Shown here in pieces: positions 27,158-35,697 of a stretch of 64,000 nucleotides of DNA (position 1 is the first letter of the stretch; each line of letters begins with the position of its first letter). Both the position numbers and the translations under genes were made by a program. The DNA is taken from positions 62,001 to 126,000 of the forward strand of contig JACQZF010000006.1 in NCBI GenBank assembly GCA_016213945.1. The letters run 5' to 3'. Under the pieces are notes generated by a model, which was not told the origin of the DNA, did not search any database, and saw only the letters and a list, made by a program, of their open reading frames with translations. Source of the DNA: Nitrospirota bacterium (lineage in GTDB: Bacteria; Nitrospirota; Thermodesulfovibrionia; UBA6902).

Positions 27158-27369
27158 AAGATTATGAAATTGTAATAACCCCTTCGACAGACAATGAAGA
27201 GCACTGGCTTTATGTCAGGTTCCCTGATATACCTGAAATACTCACAGGTGGAAGCACTATAGATGAAGCAATCGCGAATGCCAAAGAGGCCTTTGCCTGT
27301 CATACAGAGGCATTGCAAAAGCAGGGGAAAGAACTGCCTGCGCCTTCACCAAAAAAAGTCTGCGCCTGA
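27145..27369 (+). CDS. hicB: HicB-type antitoxin
   Basis: The 74-residue protein has the HicB partial RNase H fold: WLYVRFPDIPEILTGGSTIDEAIANAKEAF. No C-terminal DNA-binding domain is present, so this is the short form. GGAGGT lies close upstream, inside hicA. It ends 8 bp before the ACP gene, so toxin, antitoxin and ACP share a transcript. Confidence 0.88.
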   Translation: MFTIEDYEIVITPSTDNEEHWLYVRFPDIPEILTGGSTIDEAIANAKEAFACHTEALQKQGKELPAPSPKKVCA

Positions 27370-27377
27370 GTTTCTTA

Positions 27378-27620
27378 ATGACACTGCAAAACATTCAGGA
27401 CAAATTAACTCAGGGAATCGCCGCTATCATATCGCAAGACGAGGCCTCTATTGCCGTTGACACGCCTTTTCATAAACTTGGCATTGACTCGCTGGGGCTC
27501 GTTGAGGTCCTTGTTTTCATAGAGAAGACTTTCAATCTCAAGCTGATAGAATCAGGGCTGGACAAGAAAGACTTCGGGACCATTCATTCATTAGCGTCTT
27601 TTATTCATAAAAAATTATAA
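27378..27620 (+). CDS. Acyl carrier protein
   Basis: The 80-residue four-helix ACP has the phosphopantetheine Ser in LGIDSLGLVEVLVFIEK (about residue 37). It would carry the chain made by the KS-alpha/beta pair and receive it from or pass it to the acyl-AMP ligase at 32144-33568. It is a cluster-specific copy, unlike housekeeping AcpP in its sequence around the Ser (GIDSLGL rather than GADSLDT). Confidence 0.92.
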   Translation: MTLQNIQDKLTQGIAAIISQDEASIAVDTPFHKLGIDSLGLVEVLVFIEKTFNLKLIESGLDKKDFGTIHSLASFIHKKL

Positions 27621-27621
27621 A

Positions 27622-27740
27622 ATGTCATGCCGAACTCATTCTGGTATTTTTTTAGACTCTGAAACAAGTTCAGGGTGACAGTGTTATGAACCAAAGACTC
27701 GTTACGGTCTTTAACTCTCTGCGTCCTCTGTGGTTAATTT
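27622..27740. repeat. Two dispersed repeat fragments
   Basis: A GTCATGCCGAACTCATT...GTTCAGGGTGACAG inverted repeat (27624-27682) is followed by a CTCTGCGTCCTCTGTGGTTAAT tract (27717-27738) that runs into the start codon of the next gene. The second belongs to the family seen at 30458-30590. Confidence 0.7.
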
Positions 27741-29111
27741 ATGGGTTTTGTAATTCCATCATCAAAAGACAAACTCTATCTTTCCGGCTGCGACTGGATA
27801 ATCAGCTCCCTCGATCATATGATGAAAAGGAACACTTGCGCCGGCAACATGTCGCAGGTTGTTCTTGTCCTGGACTCAGTGATCGCTCAGGATGAAATTC
27901 AGGACCGCTTAAACCGCTTTGTAAACGCTTTTCCACTACTGCGGGGCAGCATAGCGCGCGATATCAATCTCTGCCCCTACTGGCGGGTCCCTGAAAAATC
28001 AGAAGCGGATTTGGATTTTACTTCCTGCAACATATCAACCCCTCTTAGTCTCCCCTTAGCAAGGGGGGAATTAAAGGTGGGCGAAGAATTATTAGATCTG
28101 CTCAGCGAATGCGCAAATAAGCCTTTCAGGAATGACAGCGAGCATCTGGCGTTTCATCTCTTCAATATTGAGAATAAAAAAAGCTGTCTGGCGATGACCT
28201 TTGACCACCGTTTATTGGACGCGCGGGGGGCGGAAAACCTTCTCGGAATATTTCAACAGTATCTTGAAAGCAACGATGATGCCGGGATATCAAGTGGAAT
28301 TCCCTTAGCCACACCGGCCCATCTCTCGGAATGGATGAAAAAGTTTCTCGCAGGTCGAAATGTTAACCGCAAGATAATATCGATGTCACAAAACCCACCT
28401 GAAGCCCTGACTGTTTCAGGCGATAATACCAGGAGATTTAAGTTTAGGTTAATATCCTTTACCCGGCAGGAGACGCAAAAGATCTACGACAAAGCATACA
28501 GAGAGGCGGGCTATCTGATGGAGACGCCTTATCTGCTGTCGGTTGTAATGAGGGTTGTGGACGGACTTTTTAAAAAGAGAGGCCTCCCTGCAGATAATTA
28601 TCTGGCCACAGTTTCCATTGACACGAGAACAGGCGAGGACATTAAGCAGGAGTTGTTCTTCAATCATGTGTCATACCTTTTTTTTCAGGTCCAGACCGCT
28701 TTGGTGGGCAACCAGAAGGAAATAATAAACAGCATCAAGACGCAGATGTACGAGCAGGTGAAGGCAGGCATCCCGCGTGACATCATTGAGGCAAGCCATC
28801 TTACACGAATCGCACCGCTGTCTTTTCTGGAAAAGATAATTGACGGGCCATTAAAGGGGAAGCTCGCCACCTTCATCTTTTCGCATGTTAGCAAGAACCC
28901 TTTATCGCCTGATATGATGGGGGCAAAGATAGAGAATGTGTTTCATATGCCGAGGGTCCCGGTGCCTCCGGGTCTTGGGTTCTTCTCCAATTATTTCAAC
29001 GGCAGGCTCAATCTGGTAATATCATATCTCGACGGAATTATAAGTGATGAAGAAGCAAATATGCTGGAAAGATTCATAACTGAAAAGATGTTAGAAAAAG
29101 ATGGAAGTTAA
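27741..29111 (+). CDS. Condensation-type (HXXXD) acyltransferase
   Basis: The 456-residue protein has the CoA-dependent acyltransferase fold. HRLLDARG at about residue 154 is the HXXXDXXG catalytic motif, and the C-terminal region (GLGFFSNYFNGRLNLVISYLDG) matches the structural core of NRPS condensation and wax-ester/alcohol acyltransferase families. It probably transfers the ACP-bound acyl chain to a hydroxyl or amine. Residues about 99-115 are translated palindromic-element DNA (28038-28085). It follows the ACP gene with 120 bp of repeat DNA between. Confidence 0.8.
   Translation: MGFVIPSSKDKLYLSGCDWIISSLDHMMKRNTCAGNMSQVVLVLDSVIAQDEIQDRLNRFVNAFPLLRGSIARDINLCPYWRVPEKSEADLDFTSCNISTPLSLPLARGELKVGEELLDLLSECANKPFRNDSEHLAFHLFNIENKKSCLAMTFDHRLLDARGAENLLGIFQQYLESNDDAGISSGIPLATPAHLSEWMKKFLAGRNVNRKIISMSQNPPEALTVSGDNTRRFKFRLISFTRQETQKIYDKAYREAGYLMETPYLLSVVMRVVDGLFKKRGLPADNYLATVSIDTRTGEDIKQELFFNHVSYLFFQVQTALVGNQKEIINSIKTQMYEQVKAGIPRDIIEASHLTRIAPLSFLEKIIDGPLKGKLATFIFSHVSKNPLSPDMMGAKIENVFHMPRVPVPPGLGFFSNYFNGRLNLVISYLDGIISDEEANMLERFITEKMLEKDGS
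28038..28085. repeat. CCCCTCTT-family element inside the acyltransferase gene
   Basis: CCCCTCTTAGTCTCCCCTT and AAGGGGGGAATTAAAGGTGGG form an imperfect hairpin in frame, encoding TPLSLPLARGELKVG. It resembles the intergenic copies at 459-495 and 32063-32140. Confidence 0.75.
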
Positions 29112-29118
29112 GAAGGGC

Positions 29119-29213
29119 GTCATTCCCGTGCCTAAAGCACCTACTGTTGGCGGTCTTTTGAGCGGGAATCCAGAAAGGCACTGGATGCCCGCTCACTACT
29201 TGCGGGCATGACG
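29119..29213. repeat. REP-like element with a foreign loop segment
   Basis: Arms CATTCCCG and GCGGGAATCCAG are separated by about 30 nt instead of the usual 6-8. The loop holds TAAAGCACCTACTGTTGG (29133-29150), found exactly once more, in reverse, inside dsrN at 56494-56511. A second palindrome (TGCCCGC...GCGGGCA) follows. Confidence 0.85.
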
Positions 29214-29246
29214 GAACTGATTAGCATGACGGTAAGAATTAAGAAG

Positions 29247-30476
29247 ATGGGGAAAGAAAATAACTGTGATGTGCTTGTGATCGGCGCGGGTGTTTCAGGC
29301 GTAGCGGCAGCATTGGCGGCGGCGCGCGCAGGCGTCAAAACCATTTTAGCTGAAAAAGAAAACTTCCTCGGCGGCGTTGGTTATTCGGGTTTGTTCCAAT
29401 ACATCTGCGGCTTGTATTTGAACGGTAATACAAGGCCGAAAGAGACATTGAATGACGGGATCGTCAGAGAGATCGTCAGTCATCTTAATAAGTTGTCACC
29501 TCAAAGGACAATACAAAAGATCGGGCAGGTTTATGTGCTTCCATATTCAAGGGAAGACCTGTCATCTGTTTTTAATTCATTGTGCAGGGATGAACCGAAT
29601 TTAAATGTTATGTTCAATGCAACTGCTGTATCGGTCAGGAAGAAAGGCAAGGCAATTGTTGAGGTCGGATTAGATCAATCTGAAACCCTTCACAAGATAA
29701 CCTCAAGGATTGTGATCGAATGCACAGGGGATGGGGATGTTTCTGCGATGTCAGGAGCGGATTTTGAATTGTCCTCTCCGGCGAAAAGACAGCTTGCGGG
29801 ATTTACCGTTCACTTAAAGGGATTAAAAAATGCAGACGAAACGCTGGCAATCAAAGTGCCTTACCATTTATCACAGGCGGTAAAAATGAAACTGCTTCCC
29901 GCGTATTTGAGATTTACCTCCTTCACTAAGGGGGAGGCCGCGAACGAAGGATTTTTGAAGTTAAATCTTGGTCATGAAAACAGCAGACGTCATGAGGTAG
30001 TTTTAAATAATGCTGAAAAGGCGCTCCGTTATTTAGCGGACAAACTGCCTGCACTTAAGAACGCCTGCATTGCCGGGACTTCCCTAAGAGTAATGGACAG
30101 GGAGGGCAGAAGAATTTGTGGTGAATATGTTCTTGCTGAAGATGATATAATCAACGCCAGAAAATTTAATGACGGCGTTGTTATGAATTCCTGGCCCATA
30201 GAGATATGGGACAAACGAAAAGGAACGATTTATAAATACGTCAAGCCGGGCGACTACTACGAGGTCCCCTTCCGGTGTCTTAAGGCAAAGGGGATTGATA
30301 ATTTGTTAATAGCAGGACGCTGCATATCCGTCACCCATGAAGCCCTCGGCTCCACGCGGGTCATGGGCACTTGTATCTCACTTGGAGAACAGGCAGGCCT
30401 GGCAGCGGCATTTAAAGTTAATAATGGAAAGTTTCCTTTTGGGGACATAGGAAAACCACAGAGAACACAGAGATGA
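29247..30476 (+). CDS. FAD-dependent oxidoreductase
   Basis: I prefer the Met 14 codons into the frame (MGKENNCDVLVIGAGVSGVA), because the earlier ATG at 29208 is inside a REP element; this gives 409 residues. A dinucleotide-binding GXGXXG motif is at residues about 10-15, with a second FAD contact in VIECTGDGDVSAMSGAD and a C-terminal NLLIAGRCISVTHEALGSTR typical of the FAD_oxidored family (PF12831-like). It likely reduces or desaturates a cluster intermediate; the substrate is unknown. Its last codons (GKPQRTQR) are read from a dispersed repeat. Confidence 0.85.
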   Translation: MGKENNCDVLVIGAGVSGVAAALAAARAGVKTILAEKENFLGGVGYSGLFQYICGLYLNGNTRPKETLNDGIVREIVSHLNKLSPQRTIQKIGQVYVLPYSREDLSSVFNSLCRDEPNLNVMFNATAVSVRKKGKAIVEVGLDQSETLHKITSRIVIECTGDGDVSAMSGADFELSSPAKRQLAGFTVHLKGLKNADETLAIKVPYHLSQAVKMKLLPAYLRFTSFTKGEAANEGFLKLNLGHENSRRHEVVLNNAEKALRYLADKLPALKNACIAGTSLRVMDREGRRICGEYVLAEDDIINARKFNDGVVMNSWPIEIWDKRKGTIYKYVKPGDYYEVPFRCLKAKGIDNLLIAGRCISVTHEALGSTRVMGTCISLGEQAGLAAAFKVNNGKFPFGDIGKPQRTQR

Positions 30477-30590
30477 ATAAAAAAATAATTAGTCTGTAAT
30501 TCTCTTCTTTATAAAAATTACAATTGAAAGATAGAACGAGTTGTATTTTCTTATTGTTTATTTCTCCGTGTCCTCTGTGGTAATTTGTTT
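30458..30590. repeat. Inverted CCACAGAG repeat flanking the gap before the first B12 radical SAM gene
   Basis: AAACCACAGAGAACACAGAGATGAATA and, about 90 bp on, TATTTCTCCGTGTCCTCTGTGGTAATTT are near-inverted copies of one another. The left arm forms the 3' end of the flavoprotein gene. Confidence 0.75.
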
Positions 30591-30613
30591 TAATCTTTAA
30601 AAGGAGGCAGTCA

Positions 30614-32041
30614 TTGCGCATTTTACTTGTCAAACCGCATCCGCAGTTGCTTATTGCAAAACGCCTGCAGCAGGGGTTTCTGCATCTGGAACCTCTTGAA
30701 CTGGAGATTGTTGCCGGGGGCGTGCCTGAAGGAAATGAGATAACGATCTGTGATCTGGGCATTGAAAAGGAACCTCTTGAGGCCTTCCATGATCAATTGC
30801 ACAAAATAAATCCGCACATCGTCGGCTTCACCGGATACAGCTCCCAGTCCGCGATGGTGAAAAAACTGGCGCGGCTCGTAAAAGAGCACATCCCTTCGGC
30901 AATAACCGTGGCGGGAGGCGTTCACGCGACCATCATCCCTGCTGATTATGCAGGAGGCGAAATTGATATTGTTGTGCGCGGCGAAGGCGGGACAACATTC
31001 CGCGAGCTTGTAAATCGTTATAAAGAAGGACTGCCGCTTCACTTTGGAGATGTATCTCTCTCTCCTCAAGACCCTGACTTTCTCAGAAAAGCGGAGGCCC
31101 CGCCGCCTGAATTCCCGCCGGTAGAGAACATACCGCGCCCGATAAGAGATCTGGTGCAGCGCTCAAAATATTTTTGCGTCTGGACGTCAGCCCCTGAAAA
31201 CAGGCTGGACACGATATTTCCTCAGACGGCAAGTATGCGCACTTCCACTGGCTGCGCGTTTAACTGTTCCTTCTGCGTCGTGCATCATATCATGCGTGGC
31301 AAATATCTTCAGCGCACTCCTGAAGACGTGGTCGATGAGATCAGCAGGATAAAGGAAGACAACATTTACTTCGTAGACGATGAGACTTTTTTAAATAAGA
31401 AGCGTATGACCGCTGTTGCCGGGCTTCTGCTTCAGCGCGGGATCAAAAAGAAATACATCAGTTGGGCCAGAAGCGACACCATCGCTAAAAATCCTGAATT
31501 GTTCCAGTTGTGGAAAAAAGCCGGACTGGGTCTGGTCTATGTCGGTCTGGAGTCAATGAGAGGGTCGCAGTTGGATAATTACAATAAGAGGACAAACGTT
31601 GAGACCAACCGCAAGGCCATATCCGTGCTCCGCGAGACCGGGATCACCCTTCATGCGAGCTTTATAGTTGACCCTGATTTCTCCGTGGATGATTTTGTCG
31701 CGCTTGAGAAGGAGGTCCTTGACCTCTGTCCTGCGGAAGTCACTTTCACGGTGTTTTCACCTGCGCCGGGCACTGAGTTGTTTCAGAAACATAAAGACGA
31801 CTTTATCTGCGATCCCTATTTATTTTATGACTGTATGCACACCATCCTGCCGACAAGGCTCGGGCTGAAAAAATTCTACGCGCATTTCGCGAGGCTGTCC
31901 AGCGTAGCGCTCAGGGCCAACCCGCTCAGGGTCAACAAAGTCAAGGTCCCGAAGTTAGAGATCGCCAGGGTCATTTATCGCGGGACAAAATACATCTTCG
32001 CGCTGAGAAATATGTACAAGGATTATTTGCTGAAGACTTGA
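30614..32041 (+). CDS. Cobalamin-type radical SAM enzyme 1
   Basis: The 475-residue protein starts at TTG with AAAGGAGG about 8 nt upstream. The N-terminal B12-binding Rossmann domain is visible (HIVGFTGYSSQSAMVKKLA, then AGGVHATIIP), without the DXHXXG lower-ligand motif. The radical SAM motif is CAFNCSFCVVHH (about residue 214), followed by IYFVDDETFLNKKRM and the strand GLVYVGLESMRG. Such enzymes methylate unactivated carbons, or cyclise or rearrange (BchE, HpnP/HpnR, OxsB families). It is in the middle of the biosynthetic run, so it probably modifies the acyl product. Confidence 0.88.
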   Translation: MRILLVKPHPQLLIAKRLQQGFLHLEPLELEIVAGGVPEGNEITICDLGIEKEPLEAFHDQLHKINPHIVGFTGYSSQSAMVKKLARLVKEHIPSAITVAGGVHATIIPADYAGGEIDIVVRGEGGTTFRELVNRYKEGLPLHFGDVSLSPQDPDFLRKAEAPPPEFPPVENIPRPIRDLVQRSKYFCVWTSAPENRLDTIFPQTASMRTSTGCAFNCSFCVVHHIMRGKYLQRTPEDVVDEISRIKEDNIYFVDDETFLNKKRMTAVAGLLLQRGIKKKYISWARSDTIAKNPELFQLWKKAGLGLVYVGLESMRGSQLDNYNKRTNVETNRKAISVLRETGITLHASFIVDPDFSVDDFVALEKEVLDLCPAEVTFTVFSPAPGTELFQKHKDDFICDPYLFYDCMHTILPTRLGLKKFYAHFARLSSVALRANPLRVNKVKVPKLEIARVIYRGTKYIFALRNMYKDYLLKT

Positions 32042-32062
32042 TAGAAAATTATTATATTGGGG

Positions 32063-32140
32063 AAATCCCCCTTCGTCACCCTTTTACAAAGGGGGATTTT
32101 ATACCCCTCTTTGGCAAAGAGGGGTGAGGGGAGATTTTTA
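32063..32140. repeat. Dispersed double palindrome upstream of the acyl-AMP ligase
   Basis: A sister copy of 25761-25836, with hairpin CCCTTTTACAAAGGG, hairpin CCCCTCTTTGGCAAAGAGGGG and the GGGGAGATTTTT tail, which serves as the only visible ribosome-binding sequence for the ATG at 32144. Confidence 0.8.
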
Positions 32141-32143
32141 AAC

Positions 32144-33568
32144 ATGAACATTTTTCAAACAATAAAAAAGGAAACAGAACACTTCGCCAACAAGACTGCT
32201 GTTATCGAAGATGACCGCCGTGTCACTTACGGCCAGTTGATTGCATCCGCTGAGCTGATCGCCTCCTCCCTGAAAGCTGAGGGCGTCCTTCAATCCCATC
32301 GCGTAGGGCTTCTCTGCGGCGACAGCATTGATTATATCACGGCAAGTTTAGCAGTGCTGTCTCTTTCAGCAGTAGTCGTGCCAATATCTACCGATCACAG
32401 AGTCAATGAGATCAACGAGATACTGGAAAGTATCGCGGTGGATTTCCTGCTTTTTGAAAAAGGCACATACACTGATAATGAAGCCGCTGGCCTTTCATCA
32501 AAAGGATTTCCCGGAAAAAATTTTTTCATTATAAAAAGGACCGTTAAAGAAAAGCCCTGCGATGAGTATTACGGGATCAATCCTGCCTTCATCAGGTTCA
32601 GCTCCGGGACAACCGGCGCAAGCAAAGGCGTTGTCCTGTCGCATGAGTCGATCATTGAAAGGACCGATGCGGCTGACATGGGGCTGAGAATTACCCCTGC
32701 CGATACAGTGCTGTGGGTGCTTTCCATGAGCTTTCATTTCGTAGTGACCATACTCCTCTTTCTGCGCCGCGCCTCAACCATTGTGCTCTGCGGTGACCGC
32801 TTCCCGGAATCCTTGATAGAAGGCGTAACCAATCACAAAGGCACTTTCATCTACGCCTCACCTTTTCATTACAATCTGCTGGCAAACTCCAACCTCCTTT
32901 CACCTGATTCTCTCAAAAACATTCGCATGGCTGTCTCCACGGCAATGAAACTGCCGGAGAGTGTCACCGGTGAATTTTTTACGAAATTCGGCATCAAATT
33001 GACCGAGGCATACGGGATCATTGAAGTGGGGCTGCCTTTCATAAACCTCTCTGAAGATAAAGACAAGCGGAACTCTGTAGGCAAGGTATTGCCCGACTAT
33101 GAGATCTTGATTTACAACAAAGACGAAAGCGGAGTGGGAGAAATTCATATCAGGGGAAAGGGGATGCTAAATGCTTACTTTTCACCTTGGCAAAACAGAG
33201 AGAATATTTTAAAGGACGGCTGGTTCAACACGGGAGATCTGGGCCGGATTGATAAAGATGGATTTCTGACAATTGCAGGACGCGGAAAAGATGTAATTAA
33301 TTTTGTTGGGATGAAGGTTTTCCCCTATGAAGTGGAAACGGTCATCAACCACTTTCCCGGCGTGAAGGAATCCCTTGTGTACGGCGAGGACCATCCGAGA
33401 TACGGGCAGCTTCCGATGGCAAAGATCGTCCCGGAAAAAGATGCTGACATCCCGTTAGACGAGTTAAAGAAGTTTTGTTACCGGAAGCTGTCGCAATATA
33501 AAGTTCCAAAGGACTTTGAAATAGTTGATGAAATCCCAAAAACAGCCAGCGGGAAGATTAAGCGATGA
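32144..33568 (+). CDS. Acyl-AMP ligase (AMP-binding family)
   Basis: I start at MNIFQTIKKETEHFANKTAV (475 residues), since the 29 codons before it translate repeat DNA. The adenylate-forming motifs are present: RFSSGTTGASKGVVLSHE (A3), EAYGIIE (A5), WFNTGDLG (A7), AGRGKDVINFVGMKVFPYEVE (A8) and a C-terminal Lys in TASGKIKR. It activates a carboxylic acid and loads it on CoA or the cluster ACP. It overlaps the second B12 radical SAM gene by 4 bp (ATGA). A starter- or precursor-loading role is likely. Confidence 0.92.
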   Translation: MNIFQTIKKETEHFANKTAVIEDDRRVTYGQLIASAELIASSLKAEGVLQSHRVGLLCGDSIDYITASLAVLSLSAVVVPISTDHRVNEINEILESIAVDFLLFEKGTYTDNEAAGLSSKGFPGKNFFIIKRTVKEKPCDEYYGINPAFIRFSSGTTGASKGVVLSHESIIERTDAADMGLRITPADTVLWVLSMSFHFVVTILLFLRRASTIVLCGDRFPESLIEGVTNHKGTFIYASPFHYNLLANSNLLSPDSLKNIRMAVSTAMKLPESVTGEFFTKFGIKLTEAYGIIEVGLPFINLSEDKDKRNSVGKVLPDYEILIYNKDESGVGEIHIRGKGMLNAYFSPWQNRENILKDGWFNTGDLGRIDKDGFLTIAGRGKDVINFVGMKVFPYEVETVINHFPGVKESLVYGEDHPRYGQLPMAKIVPEKDADIPLDELKKFCYRKLSQYKVPKDFEIVDEIPKTASGKIKR

Positions 33569-34989
33569 GAGTACTGTTTATACATCCGTTCGGATCAAAC
33601 TGGATAGAGGGCACAAAAGACAAGGTTCTCCTGGCCAACCGCAGTGCGCCTATCGGCATACTCTCTATCGCGGGGTTTCTCATGAAGAGAGGGGTTGAAG
33701 TGGACATCCTCAATTGTACCGCCCCGGTCAAGTTAACAGGAACGGAAGAAACCATGAGACGAGTCCAGTCCTTCAGGCCGACACTGATAGGGTTTACAAC
33801 GACCACCTCAAGTTTCCTCGATGCATACAGGCAGGCAGAGGAAATCAAAAGGATTTTCCCTGATATTGGGATTGTCTTTGGAGGTGTTCACGTCTCCGCC
33901 CTAAGGGAGATAATACTCGAATCTTTCCCGTGTATAGATTTTATTGTGAGTGGTGAAGGCGAAAAGGCGATGGCTGGACTCGCATGCGGCGAAAAACCTG
34001 AGACTATTCAGGGCCTGATTTTTCGTGAAGGTAAGCAGGTAAGATCAAATGGTCTCCGAACCGATTTGTGTGAGTTGGACAAGCTCCCCTTCCCTGCTTA
34101 CCGGAAACTCGAAGGATTTCCAAAATTCTACGAACCGCCGCTTTTCAATTGTCCCCGGGTGCCGGCGGCAACGATAATTTCGAGCAGGGGTTGTCCATAT
34201 CAATGCTCTTATTGCGACCGTTCAGTGTTTCGCAGGAGTTTCAGGTTTAACTCGGCTGGATACCTCTATGAACATATGGTGTTTCTCAAGACGGAGTTTG
34301 GAGTCAGGCATATCTTTTTCTATGATGATCTGTTCACCTTTCACCGCAGCCGCATAGAGGAATTTTGCGGTTTATTAAGGAAAAGGCCGCTTCATATGAC
34401 TTTCAATTGCGCTGTAAGGCTGGGGCATATTGATGACGACTTATTGAAGATGCTCAAGACTGCCGGCTGCTGGATGGTGAGCCTCGGAATAGAATCGGGT
34501 GATCCTGAAATACTTCTGAGACATAAATCAAAGGTCAGTCCGGATGAGATGAGGACCGCGATAAAACAGATCCAGAAAAATGGGTTAAGGGCGAAGGGTC
34601 TCTTTATGATGGGCCTCCCCGGGGAGACGGAAAGTACAATAAAGAGAACGGCTGATTTTATCGAGAAACTGGAACTCGACGATATGAACATGACCAAATT
34701 TACTCCCTTTCCAGGCGCCCCCGTCTACAAAACCATCCATGAGGAGGGTACTTTCAAGGAAGATTGGGAATTGATGAACTGCCTGAATTTTGTCTTTGTC
34801 CCCAAAGGAATAGAATCAAAAGAAAGACTTGAAGAACTTTATAAACAGTTTATAAAAAGATTCTACACAAGCAAAAATTGGATACGGAAATTCGGGCCTC
34901 TTATGTTCAAATCTCCCCACAGCACTTACAGAATAATAAAAAACCTGCCTGGATTCCTGAAAATCAGAAAAGACTTTGAACCGCATTAA
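33565..34989 (+). CDS. Cobalamin-type radical SAM enzyme 2
   Basis: The 474-residue protein has an N-terminal B12-binding domain (RPTLIGFTTTTSSFLDAYRQAE, then GGVHVSAL) without an obvious DXHXXG motif. The radical SAM motif CPYQCSYCDRS is at about residue 211, followed by VRHIFFYDDLFTFHRSR and SLGIESGDPEIL. It is a distinct subfamily from enzyme 1 (little similarity outside the core). It is translationally coupled to the acyl-AMP ligase and closes the biosynthetic run. Confidence 0.88.
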   Translation: MRVLFIHPFGSNWIEGTKDKVLLANRSAPIGILSIAGFLMKRGVEVDILNCTAPVKLTGTEETMRRVQSFRPTLIGFTTTTSSFLDAYRQAEEIKRIFPDIGIVFGGVHVSALREIILESFPCIDFIVSGEGEKAMAGLACGEKPETIQGLIFREGKQVRSNGLRTDLCELDKLPFPAYRKLEGFPKFYEPPLFNCPRVPAATIISSRGCPYQCSYCDRSVFRRSFRFNSAGYLYEHMVFLKTEFGVRHIFFYDDLFTFHRSRIEEFCGLLRKRPLHMTFNCAVRLGHIDDDLLKMLKTAGCWMVSLGIESGDPEILLRHKSKVSPDEMRTAIKQIQKNGLRAKGLFMMGLPGETESTIKRTADFIEKLELDDMNMTKFTPFPGAPVYKTIHEEGTFKEDWELMNCLNFVFVPKGIESKERLEELYKQFIKRFYTSKNWIRKFGPLMFKSPHSTYRIIKNLPGFLKIRKDFEPH

Positions 34990-35097
34990 GCAGACACGTT
35001 ACAGGAGCTACCGCCTCCTTCCGAATGCCTGGCATTTTTTGTCCCTGAACATACAGGAAGCACAAGGGCGGGAATCAACATGATGCCCGTTTAAAGT
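34990..35097. other. Intergenic end of the biosynthetic cluster
   Basis: Nothing beyond a weak inverted repeat (GCCTGGCATTTTT, and GCCCTTGTGC nearby) is seen. It separates the plus-strand cluster from minus-strand genes. Confidence 0.4.
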
Positions 35098-35697
35098 TCA
35101 CATCAAAAACGACATGCCGAAAAGGAACTTGCTCGAATTCAACGGATCATTAGGTTTGACGGTATTCGCATTCGAGATATGATGCAGGCGGTAGTTCAGG
35201 TCAAAAGTGATATTTCTCTTTATGAAATAATGGACACCTGCCCCGCCCTGATAATTACCGTTATAATCCGAGCCCAGACCCGGCACATCAATATTTGTAT
35301 AAACCAACCCGCCTCCTGCAAACAAATAAGGCACAATCTTTTCATAAGCGGTAAAATCCCAGCAGGCCAAAAAGTTTATCCCTGTCATGATGCCGTCATC
35401 AGGATGAAAGACATAGGAGAAAGGCAGCTCAATCAGTATTTCATGGCGCACTTTGTACCATGATCTTCCCGCCTCTTCGGTCAGAAAATAACCGTACTGA
35501 AGTATCGTGTCTGCCTGTTGAACTCTCACATGAGTGGCGCCGAGGTTTCTGTGGGTCTGCCCGAAGCCTCCCATGAAAGTCCAGTGGCTTTTTGCATTGC
35601 TGAAGCTTACCTGTTTTTCCTCCTGTGCAAAGGCCTGGGAGACAATGCAAAGACATAAGAGCATTAATAAAAAAAACGATATTGCTGCTTTAATCAC
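35098..35697 (-). CDS. PagL-like acyloxyacyl hydrolase (lipid A deacylase family)
   Basis: The 199-residue protein has a signal peptide (MIKAAISFFLLMLLCLCIVSQAFA) and then beta-strands of a small outer-membrane barrel ending MSFLM. The motif YRLHHISNANT near residue 168 carries the His and Ser expected in PagL-type enzymes, which remove the 3-O acyl chain of lipid A. Its start overlaps the upstream gene stop by 4 bp, so they form an operon. Confidence 0.78.
   Translation of the reverse strand: MIKAAISFFLLMLLCLCIVSQAFAQEEKQVSFSNAKSHWTFMGGFGQTHRNLGATHVRVQQADTILQYGYFLTEEAGRSWYKVRHEILIELPFSYVFHPDDGIMTGINFLACWDFTAYEKIVPYLFAGGGLVYTNIDVPGLGSDYNGNYQGGAGVHYFIKRNITFDLNYRLHHISNANTVKPNDPLNSSKFLFGMSFLM

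Noticed and set aside
29119-29213. CRISPR repeat
   Set aside because: The palindromes recur singly at distant places, without regular spacing or spacers. No cas genes are seen.
32057-33568. Acyl-AMP ligase starting at 32057
   Set aside because: The first 29 codons come from a dispersed element. Homology and the SD position favour 32144.
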